DNA of 6,376 bases from JACQKD01 sp964614265. GTDB lineage: Bacteria; Patescibacteriota; Minisyncoccia; Phycocordibacterales; UBA918. This document shows, one piece after another, positions 1 to 5,289 of this stretch (its first letter is position 1; the number at the start of each line of letters is the position of its first letter). Under the pieces are notes generated by a model. The model saw only the letters and a list, made by a program, of their open reading frames with translations. It was not told the DNA's origin and made no database searches. A program made the position numbers and the translations under genes. Where the stretch lies: NCBI GenBank assembly GCA_964614265.1, contig CAZTKT010000037.1, positions 1 through 6,376 on the forward strand, given 5' to 3'.

Positions 1-73
1 TTTAGATAGAGCCGTACTATATCAAACTGAGCCTCCCGAAAAGGCGTTTAGGTCACATTTTTCATATGCAAAG

Positions 74-82
74 ATTATATCA
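74..82 (-). promoter_or_regulatory. Extended -10 promoter motif pointing out of the window
   Basis: On the minus strand this reads TGA-TATAAT, a perfect extended -10 element in AT-rich intergenic DNA downstream of ychF. A transcript would run leftwards past position 1. No start codon with an open frame follows within the 70 bases available, so it would serve a gene or small RNA beyond the left edge. Confidence 0.4.
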
Positions 83-101
83 TGGGTACTTTCTACAAAA
101 C

Positions 102-120
102 ACCGTTTGTTCACAACGGT
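102..120 (-). terminator. Weak terminator-like hairpin downstream of ychF
   Basis: ACCGTT and AACGGT form a six-base stem with a seven-base loop. On the minus strand it is followed by TGTTTTG, a broken T-run. It is the best terminator candidate for the leftward gene group, 114 bases past the ychF stop, but it is weak. Confidence 0.25.
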
Positions 121-151
121 AGCTTTTGCTCCTTCGTATATCTACAGAACT

Positions 152-166
152 ACAAGAACGTCTTGT
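152..166. repeat. Short inverted repeat in the ychF downstream region
   Basis: ACAAGA and TCTTGT form six-base arms around a three-base centre. With the palindrome at 199-219 and the stem at 102-120 it gives three hairpins in a row after ychF. No T-run follows on either strand. Confidence 0.35.
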
Positions 167-198
167 TCATCGTACACTCTATCACACTATTATCTTCA

Positions 199-219
199 AG
201 TATGTAAGTATTACATACT
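199..219. repeat. Near-perfect palindrome downstream of ychF
   Basis: AGTATGTAA and TTACATACT form nine-base arms around a three-base centre, 15 bases beyond the ychF stop. No T-run follows on the minus strand, so it is not a classical rho-independent terminator; a run of T lies between the stop codon and the hairpin instead. It could be a transcript-end hairpin that protects the mRNA or an operator for a dimeric regulator. Confidence 0.5.
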
Positions 220-233
220 GTGTGAAAAAAATT

Positions 234-1331
234 CTAAATTCGAAACTCGACCACGTCACCATCGTTGACGACGTATTCCTTCCCCTCGGTACGAAGCTTC
301 CCCTGTTCGCGAGCATTGGCTTCAGAACCAGAGACAACGAGGTCTTCAAAGCTCATGACACTTGCGCGAATGAATTTTGTTTTGAAATCGGTATGAATCG
401 CAGTGCCAGCTTCGGGCGCAGTCACACCCTGTGGGATAGTCCACGCACGAGTCTCATCTTCACCGGTAGTAAAATACGAAATAAGTCCGAGGAGTCGGTA
501 GCACGCACGGATGAGATCAGCGATACCAGAATCTTGCGTCCCATACTCACGACGAAATTCTTGCTTCTCGTCTTCGGCAAGTTCTTTGAGCTCATGTTCA
601 ATACCTGCATCCACAAGCACATATTCTGACCTTGTTTCCTCAAACAACTGCATGAGTGCTGACCAACGATCGTCATGCTGCTCATCAAAATTAAACGCGC
701 CCGCTTTTTTATTGAGTACATATAGGATTGGTTTCATCGTGAGGAGTTGAAGTGCACGCACCGGTACACACTCTTCTTCAGAGATCGGGAGTGTGTGTGC
801 CAAGTGTCCACTCTCGAGGTGCGTGCGCAAACGAGCCAGCACGGCCGTCTCTTTTTCTGCTTCTTTCTGCCCGCGCTTGAGATCACCTTCAGCATTTGAG
901 AGACGTTTGGTGACCGTCTGGAGATCAGTGAGAATAAGTTCAAGATTAATAATCTCAATATCTGATAGAGGGTCTACGGTACCAGAAACATGAATCATGT
1001 CTTCATCATCAAAAATACGGACCACTTCGGCAATCATGTCAACCTCACGAATATTGGCAAGAAATTGATTCCCGAGTCCTTCCCCTTCCGACGCGCCCTT
1101 CACGAGCCCCGCAATATCGACAAATTCAACTACTGCAGGAATGGTTTTCTTTGAGTGTGAAATCGCTGTGAGTGTCTCCAGACGCGTATCAGGCACCGCA
1201 ACAATGCCCACCGAGGGGTCAATGGTACAAAAGGGGTAGTTTTCTGCTGGTACGGCACTTCTGGTAAGCGCATTAAAAAGCGTTGATTTCCCAACATTTG
1301 GAAGCCCCACGATGCCCACTGACAGTTTCAT
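234..1331 (-). CDS. ychF: Redox-responsive ATPase/GTPase YchF (OLA1/Obg-related family)
   Basis: This is a cytosolic P-loop NTPase of the TRAFAC/Obg-related YchF (OLA1) family, which associates with ribosomes and in studied members hydrolyses ATP and affects stress and translation control. The 365 residues match the usual family length (about 363). The P-loop GLPNVGKST is at residues 9-17, the switch I region with NYPFCTIDPS at 31-40, and the Walker B/G3 motif DIAGL at 72-76, where the hydrophobic residue after the glycine is typical of HAS-NTPases. The signature GEGLGNQFL lies near 83-91, a charged helical (coiled-coil) insert spans about 125-185, and a C-terminal TGS domain spans about 280-363, ending in the usual YVVNDGDVVEF. 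The G4-type specificity motif, normally NxxE in this family, reads NKKA at 207-210, which is odd. The gene lies 39 bases downstream of the flavodoxin-fold gene. The ATG is preceded by an extended -10 motif rather than a ribosome binding site. Identity is certain; nucleotide preference is not. Confidence 0.97.
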   Translation of the reverse strand: MKLSVGIVGLPNVGKSTLFNALTRSAVPAENYPFCTIDPSVGIVAVPDTRLETLTAISHSKKTIPAVVEFVDIAGLVKGASEGEGLGNQFLANIREVDMIAEVVRIFDDEDMIHVSGTVDPLSDIEIINLELILTDLQTVTKRLSNAEGDLKRGQKEAEKETAVLARLRTHLESGHLAHTLPISEEECVPVRALQLLTMKPILYVLNKKAGAFNFDEQHDDRWSALMQLFEETRSEYVLVDAGIEHELKELAEDEKQEFRREYGTQDSGIADLIRACYRLLGLISYFTTGEDETRAWTIPQGVTAPEAGTAIHTDFKTKFIRASVMSFEDLVVSGSEANAREQGKLRTEGKEYVVNDGDVVEFRI

Positions 1332-1339
1332 ACAGCGGC

Positions 1340-1348
1340 ACTATAGCA
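1340..1348 (-). promoter_or_regulatory. Extended -10 promoter of ychF, probably leaderless
   Basis: On the minus strand the sequence reads TGC-TATAGT, five of six matches to TATAAT with the TGn extension. It ends eight bases before the ychF ATG, so transcription should begin at or within a few bases of the start codon. No clear -35 hexamer lies upstream, as is usual for extended -10 promoters, and no Shine-Dalgarno motif precedes the gene. It allows ychF to be expressed independently of the upstream genes. Confidence 0.55.
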
Positions 1349-1370
1349 TATTTCTATTGAGAAGATTACC

Positions 1371-1946
1371 CTATGTTCCACACTTCCCAAGCGTGGCAAT
1401 CTGTTTCTTCCACTTAGTTTTATGTACATCGGTCGCATGATCACAAGGACCAAATGTGGACACACGTGCTTTGATACCCGCAAAACCGAGGATACCATGC
1501 ACAATTTCATTTGTGCAATCACCAAACTTCAGCCATGTCATAAATGGACTATGGTTGCCCGCGGTCACGATCACCCGTGCCGTTTTCCCCTTGAGGCGCT
1601 GGATGAGTTTTCCAGACGGTTTTTCAAAGTTAAATGCGAAACCTGGAAGATACATACGGTCGAACATACCCTTCAGAATCGCAGGCATCGTACACCACCA
1701 ATTTGGATAGCTGATCACAATGTGATCTGCCCATCGCCACTTATCTTGCATATCAAGAAGGTCTGGTTCAAGCTCTTGAATGGCACGGTACCCTTTATGT
1801 AAAATGGGGTCAAAGGTCATGTCACCAATATTGACGCGCATCACCTCATGTCCCGCGCCACGCGCCGCGTCTTCATATACTGTCGCTAATTCACCAGAAA
1901 AAGACTCAGCATCAGGATTCCCCAAGAGAATTAATATTTTTTTCAT
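1371..1946 (-). CDS. NAD(P)H-dependent oxidoreductase, flavodoxin-like fold (NQO1/MdaB/KefF-type)
   Basis: This is a soluble flavin-dependent NAD(P)H:quinone (or other acceptor) oxidoreductase of the Flavodoxin_2 superfamily. The 191 residues match bacterial MdaB and KefF/KefG-like members. The N-terminal beta strand KKILILLGNP with the following S15/S17 forms the flavin phosphate region. The family hallmark YPNWWCTMPAILKG begins at residue 80 and is followed by MFDRMYLPGFAF, the loop that contacts flavin and substrate. TAGNHSP at 128-134 fits the third flavin-binding loop. Known members carry out two-electron quinone reduction or regulate potassium efflux; the substrate here cannot be read from sequence. 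No KefB/KefC-type transporter is in the window. The gene starts 20 bases after the stop of the 92-residue protein, suggesting one transcript with the two upstream genes. No Shine-Dalgarno motif is visible before the ATG, but the next residues fit the conserved first strand, so the start is good. Confidence 0.9.
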   Translation of the reverse strand: MKKILILLGNPDAESFSGELATVYEDAARGAGHEVMRVNIGDMTFDPILHKGYRAIQELEPDLLDMQDKWRWADHIVISYPNWWCTMPAILKGMFDRMYLPGFAFNFEKPSGKLIQRLKGKTARVIVTAGNHSPFMTWLKFGDCTNEIVHGILGFAGIKARVSTFGPCDHATDVHKTKWKKQIATLGKCGT

Positions 1947-1966
1947 GCTATAAAAGGAACGTACCC

Positions 1967-2245
1967 TTACTTTCTAATAGAACCATTTTGATTGAATTGC
2001 TGACGTGCAATCTGAGTCTGAGGACCCATAATAGCCTGTAGCTGTTTCTGATATTTTGGCATCACTACCATCGCCGCCGACATCTGATCTTTGCCCGTCT
2101 TCATCTCAGCTTTTATTTCTTTTGCGATTTGTGCAAACAGATCCGGGTCTTTTTCAACAAGTGCCATGATTTGTGCACGCTGTGCCTCAGGCACATTTTT
2201 GAGCTGTGACTGCAGCATCTTCTTGATGAGAAATTGCTTGATCAT
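1967..2245 (-). CDS. Small conserved-looking helical protein of unknown function
   Basis: I do not recognise a named family. The 92-residue product is soluble and predicted mostly alpha-helical, with a basic N-terminus (MIKQFLIKKMLQ), a central amphipathic segment rich in Ala, Gln, Glu and Lys (about 20-50), and a second helix with MPKYQKQLQAIMG at 62-74. There is no signal peptide, membrane helix, cysteine or catalytic motif. The first 15 residues are amphipathic and could touch the membrane or another protein. I recall similar short proteins in Parcubacteria genomes, but that is memory, not a search. The start codon overlaps the stop of the upstream membrane-protein gene by ATGA, so its translation is probably coupled and the two products may interact. 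It could be an accessory subunit of that membrane protein. Confidence 0.75.
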   Translation of the reverse strand: MIKQFLIKKMLQSQLKNVPEAQRAQIMALVEKDPDLFAQIAKEIKAEMKTGKDQMSAAMVVMPKYQKQLQAIMGPQTQIARQQFNQNGSIRK

Positions 2246-2859
2246 TGTACAGAAGTAGTCACTGCATCAGCACTTGTCAACAAGGAAGGTTGCACCGTCA
2301 TTTTTTGCGAAATAAGCTCAATAACTACCGCAATGGCCAGTATACCACCGAGGTATGTCAATACCAGTGGGAGGTACGCGTAGGTGATGTTTTGTAATGA
2401 AACGAGCGTACCGAGCGTATACCAACTCGCTGCTTGAATTGCCGGACCGAGTTTATTACTCATCAGATGAAATGTCATGAGCACAGGATTAATAAAGAGT
2501 ACGGCGATAACTGTCCACAAGAATGTAAGTACGCTCACTCCAAGTAATACCTTCAGTGGCGTACCTGTATACAGATAGAGAGAAATTTTTGTCGCTTCGG
2601 TCACAAAAATGAGTACCATTGCGACGCGTAAGACAACATACACAACCTTTTGATAAGGACGTCCCACGTCGTGCGCCACAGTACTCCGCATTCCCATAAA
2701 ATGAAAAATAAGAGCAAATGTTGATCCACCGACCCCAAGCGATATTGCCATGCCATTAATAGTCTGTACGATGTTATATAACGCAATCATCCCCATAGGG
2801 TACCACAAAACCCTTTTGGGAAGAAATACTCTGCCTGTTGAGAACTTTTGACGCACCAT
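2242..2859 (-). CDS. Multi-pass membrane protein of unknown function
   Basis: I do not recognise the family. The 205-residue product is strongly hydrophobic. Likely membrane segments are about 24-56 (long, perhaps one helix plus a re-entrant part, containing GVGGSTFALIF), 72-93, 102-129, 142-157 (weaker) and 161-184. The basic N-terminus (VRQKF, PKR) and the polar C-tail (185-205) flank them. Histidines H53, H63 and H131 sit in or at the ends of helices; H53 and H131 could in principle be metal or heme ligands, but no family signature proves it. The first gene of a leftward group, it overlaps the 92-residue gene by ATGA and diverges from the membrane flavoenzyme, which suggests a shared membrane or redox role. 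The start is uncertain: the ATG at 2857-2859 has no ribosome binding site, and Met22 (2794-2796) or Met24 (2788-2790) would remove a polar N-terminal stretch and leave room for promoters. Confidence 0.8.
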   Translation of the reverse strand: MVRQKFSTGRVFLPKRVLWYPMGMIALYNIVQTINGMAISLGVGGSTFALIFHFMGMRSTVAHDVGRPYQKVVYVVLRVAMVLIFVTEATKISLYLYTGTPLKVLLGVSVLTFLWTVIAVLFINPVLMTFHLMSNKLGPAIQAASWYTLGTLVSLQNITYAYLPLVLTYLGGILAIAVVIELISQKMTVQPSLLTSADAVTTSVQ

Positions 2860-2866
2860 TCGTCAT

Positions 2867-2871
2867 AGGAG
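2867..2871 (+). promoter_or_regulatory. Possible ribosome binding site of the membrane flavoenzyme
   Basis: AGGAG ends three bases before the ATG at 2875. The motif is a good match but the spacing is shorter than usual. It is the only AGGAG-type motif next to a start codon in this window and is the main reason for choosing 2875. Against it, a -10-like TATACT at 2878-2883 lies inside the coding region so defined and would fit a start at Met15 (2917) instead. Confidence 0.4.
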
Positions 2872-2874
2872 ACG

Positions 2875-4479
2875 ATGTATACTACTATCATTACGAATAG
2901 CATATCTATAGGGTCTATGCATACCATTAAGCAAACAATTGACTCCCTCACTATGTACCGGATGATGTTGTACTTCATGTGTCTTTTGTTGGGCACAGCA
3001 ACAGCATTGAGCCTCGTTGGCATACTGCCATACCACGCGGGAGATATTGCCCTCCAGACGCTCCTCTTTGTTGGCATCTGTTGGGGTAGCAATATGCTGA
3101 TTGCTCGCGCACTGAACATAGTGCCAAATAGTGAGTCATCTATTATCACGGCACTCATCCTCTCGGTGATTGCAGGCCCTTTCTCTCTGCCGAGCGGTCT
3201 TCCCGCGATTGTACTGATGTCTACTGTCGCAATGCTCTCCAAATACGTGCTCGTTCTTCATCGTAGCCATGTCTTCAATCCTGCCGCAATTGGCGTACTT
3301 ATTTCTGGATTTCTTGGCTACTCCGCAAGCTGGTGGGTCGGCAACAGCGCACTTGTTCCGATCATACTCATTGGTGGCATGCTCGTGGTACGCAAGGTGA
3401 GACGCACTCGTCTCGTCATCAGTTTTCTCAGTACCTATGGAATACTTCTCTGTATCGATGTGTTCCTCGTGCGTAGTGGTGATAGTGCACTCCTCGGTTT
3501 ACTCCTCAAAAATATCCTCCTCTCTTCCCCACTTCTCTTCTTTTCATTTGTCATGTTGATCGAGCCGCTCACTGCTCCACAAACAGAGAAACTGCGCACA
3601 TACTTCGGAGCAGGAATTGCTGGATTACTCTTTATCTTTCAGTGGTTCTTCAGTCAGGTAGTTTTCTCACTTGAGGTATCGTTACTCATCGGAAACGCGT
3701 ACGCACGCATCATGAGCCCTGATTTTCGTCAATCGTTCATTTTACGAAAAAAAGAAACACTTTCACCAACCGTCTCTGGATTTTGGTTTGAGCCGGTACA
3801 CCCATTTACCTTTCATCCTGGACAATTTCTTGAATTCACCCTTCCTCATGCACCGCAAGATACGCGGGGTATTCGGCGATATTTTACTATCGCCTCAGCA
3901 CCGAGCGAAAAACAAATCTTGCTGGTGACCAAATTCACTGATGAAGGAAGCACCTTTAAGAAAACACTGAAAAATCTCCCGCTAGGTGGTGAAATTATCG
4001 CATCAAAAGTTGCAGGAGATTTTGTCTTGCCTCTCGATACCACACAAAAACTTCTCTTTATTGCTGGAGGTATCGGTATCACCCCATTCCGTAGTATGAT
4101 CGCTGATCTCCGTGCACGCGAGGAACAGCGAGATATCATACTCTTATATGCGGCACAAGAGGAACACGACCTTGTGTTCAAAGAACTCTTTGAAGCCTGT
4201 GATTGTGGTCTCGACGAAATAAGCCTGCGTGCGGTGTATGTACTCTCTAATGAGACCACTATTTCCCCAGAGTGGCAAGGTAACAGAGGGAGGATTGATA
4301 CTGCACTTATCACAGATACCGTTCCTGACCTAGCCGAGCGTCTGTGCTATATCTCTGGTCCTGAACCAATGGTAGAAGCACTCTCAAAGGTTCTGCTTGC
4401 CATTGGAGTATCCGAAGCACACCTCAAACAAGACTACTTTCCTGGATATGATGCCGATGGTGACCCATCATACAGGTAG
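2875..4479 (+). CDS. Membrane flavoenzyme: RnfD/NqrB-like membrane domain fused to an FAD/NAD(P)H reductase module
   Basis: This is a predicted membrane oxidoreductase moving electrons between NAD(P)H, FAD and a membrane acceptor such as quinone. Residues about 28-277 hold some nine or ten hydrophobic helices resembling RnfD/NqrB: HVFNPAAIG at 132-140, WWVG at 153-156, and MLIEPLTAP at 227-235, equivalent to the MLTDPxTAP motif of that family. No SGAT motif for covalent FMN is seen. Residues about 284-385 form the FAD-binding barrel, with RRYFTIASAP at 334-343 as flavin motif. Residues about 390-515 form the NAD(P)H domain, with GGIGITP at 398-404 and SGPEPMV at 494-500. The tail has YFPGY at 521-525, whose aromatics could cover the flavin. 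No heme-binding or iron-sulfur motif is evident. AGGAG lies three bases before this ATG; Met15 (2917) and Met27 (2953) are alternative starts close to the first helix. The gene diverges from the unknown membrane protein and converges on the deacetylase gene. Confidence 0.88.
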   Translation: MYTTIITNSISIGSMHTIKQTIDSLTMYRMMLYFMCLLLGTATALSLVGILPYHAGDIALQTLLFVGICWGSNMLIARALNIVPNSESSIITALILSVIAGPFSLPSGLPAIVLMSTVAMLSKYVLVLHRSHVFNPAAIGVLISGFLGYSASWWVGNSALVPIILIGGMLVVRKVRRTRLVISFLSTYGILLCIDVFLVRSGDSALLGLLLKNILLSSPLLFFSFVMLIEPLTAPQTEKLRTYFGAGIAGLLFIFQWFFSQVVFSLEVSLLIGNAYARIMSPDFRQSFILRKKETLSPTVSGFWFEPVHPFTFHPGQFLEFTLPHAPQDTRGIRRYFTIASAPSEKQILLVTKFTDEGSTFKKTLKNLPLGGEIIASKVAGDFVLPLDTTQKLLFIAGGIGITPFRSMIADLRAREEQRDIILLYAAQEEHDLVFKELFEACDCGLDEISLRAVYVLSNETTISPEWQGNRGRIDTALITDTVPDLAERLCYISGPEPMVEALSKVLLAIGVSEAHLKQDYFPGYDADGDPSYR

Positions 4480-4506
4480 TGTATGTGTGTCGTTCTTGAA
4501 AAAGTT

Positions 4507-5211
4507 TCAAAACGCCAACCGACGAAACGTCTCAGCGTACTTCCATCCCTTCTTCTTACCCGCGATACGTGCTCGCTCTCGAATTCGTTTTTCCATTAGC
4601 TTCACGTCCGGTATCTGACTCTCATGAGAGTTGAGCGCAGCAATTTTTTTTCCTATTGTTGCAGTGATGTTCACGTAGCGATTTGCCTTTTCAGGACTAT
4701 AAAACCACACTTCCTCTATCTGATGCGGAAATACCTCTTCTTGCGCAAGCTCGGGAAAAAATGAATCAGACCCAACGCCCGGATAGATCGCATCAAAGAC
4801 AATTTCTGCGGTCATACGATGATCACGGTGATATTTGTAAAAATTATCAAATGCATGATTGGCAGGGTCTTGCGATAATACAATATCCGGCCGAACATCT
4901 CGAATCACCCGCGTTACCTGTTTGCGCACCTCTCGCGTGTGTTCAAGATCCCCGTCAGTGTTTCGTAGAAAGATGACCCGATGCACGCCGACCACCTTCC
5001 CTGCCGCCTCCTGCTCACGCTCGCGCATCGCAACCATCTGCTCTTTTGTTTGTTTGACTTTGTGTGTTCCCTTTTCACCATTAGTCAGAATGCAATACAC
5101 GACCTCATGTCCTTGTGCCGTAAGTGTCGCCGTCGTCCCCGCACACCCAAAATCTAAATCATCCGGATGAGCAGAAAATATGAGGAATTTTTTTGTTGGT
5201 TTTGTTTTCAT
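4507..5211 (-). CDS. PIG-L / LmbE-like zinc-dependent N-deacetylase
   Basis: This belongs to the PIG-L (LmbE-like) family of zinc hydrolases, which remove acetyl groups from N-acetylglucosaminyl compounds such as GlcNAc-phosphatidylinositol, GlcNAc-inositol (MshB) or diacetylchitobiose. The 234 residues match family length. The motif AHPDDLDFGCAG starts at residue 14: H15 and D18 are the expected zinc ligands and D17 the expected catalytic base, by comparison with MshB. YHRDHR at 127-132 supplies the third ligand, H131. TNGEKG at 43-48 and the C-terminal AETFRRL at 226-232 are also typical. There is no signal peptide, so a cytosolic enzyme is likely. The substrate is unknown: it could be a sugar nucleotide, a lipid-linked sugar or a small thiol precursor. 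The gene follows the patatin gene after a 78-base gap, and its stop faces the membrane flavoenzyme with a 27-base gap. The ATG has no ribosome binding site, but an in-frame stop at 5221-5223 rules out an upstream start. Confidence 0.93.
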   Translation of the reverse strand: MKTKPTKKFLIFSAHPDDLDFGCAGTTATLTAQGHEVVYCILTNGEKGTHKVKQTKEQMVAMREREQEAAGKVVGVHRVIFLRNTDGDLEHTREVRKQVTRVIRDVRPDIVLSQDPANHAFDNFYKYHRDHRMTAEIVFDAIYPGVGSDSFFPELAQEEVFPHQIEEVWFYSPEKANRYVNITATIGKKIAALNSHESQIPDVKLMEKRIRERARIAGKKKGWKYAETFRRLAF

Positions 5212-5235
5212 ATGATGAGATCATTTATCAATAAT

Positions 5236-5277
5236 TTGGGGTGCCTAAAATCGAACTCAGGTCTCCTCGTTGTACAA
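5236..5277 (-). other. tRNA 3'-half-like segment (probable tRNA remnant or attachment-site scar)
   Basis: Read on the minus strand, this segment resembles a tRNA from the anticodon loop to the 3' end: TTGTAC (loop, with GTA where a Tyr anticodon would be), an ACGAG stem strand, a short variable region, then GAGTTCGATT, which carries the TTCGA of a T loop, and GGCACCCCA like an acceptor strand with discriminator A. CCTGA and TTAGG can pair around the loop, giving an eight-base loop instead of seven. The matching 5' half is missing: no GGGGTGC or TGGGGTG lies upstream, and the bases before the loop (TTCTGATTA) do not pair with the anticodon stem strand. It is therefore not a working tRNA. Integrating elements often leave such 3' tRNA halves, but no integrase is in the window. 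Chance similarity cannot be excluded. Confidence 0.4.
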
Positions 5278-5289
5278 TAATCAGAAGCT

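Noticed and set aside
126..629. Open frame of 167 codons on the plus strand
   Set aside because: Most of it lies antisense to the C-terminal third of ychF, and its protein has no recognisable motif; it is a shadow frame.
1422..1802. Open frame of 126 codons on the plus strand
   Set aside because: Antisense to the flavodoxin-fold gene; no domain is recognisable.
2848..2883. Sigma-70 promoter with TTGACG and TATACT
   Set aside because: The spacer would be 24 bases, far from the usual 17, so the two hexamers cannot be used together.
2787..3242. Open frame of 151 codons on the minus strand across the divergent starts
   Set aside because: It is antisense to the well-supported membrane flavoenzyme and overlaps the membrane-protein gene in another frame; the product has no family features.
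3846..4313. Open frame of 155 codons on the minus strand
   Set aside because: It is antisense to the FAD and NAD(P)H domains with a Ser/Arg-rich composition typical of shadow frames.
4496..4510. TTGAAA / TTTCAA hairpin as a terminator between the convergent genes
   Set aside because: The stem is only six mostly A-T pairs, overlaps the deacetylase stop codon and has no T-run after it on either strand.
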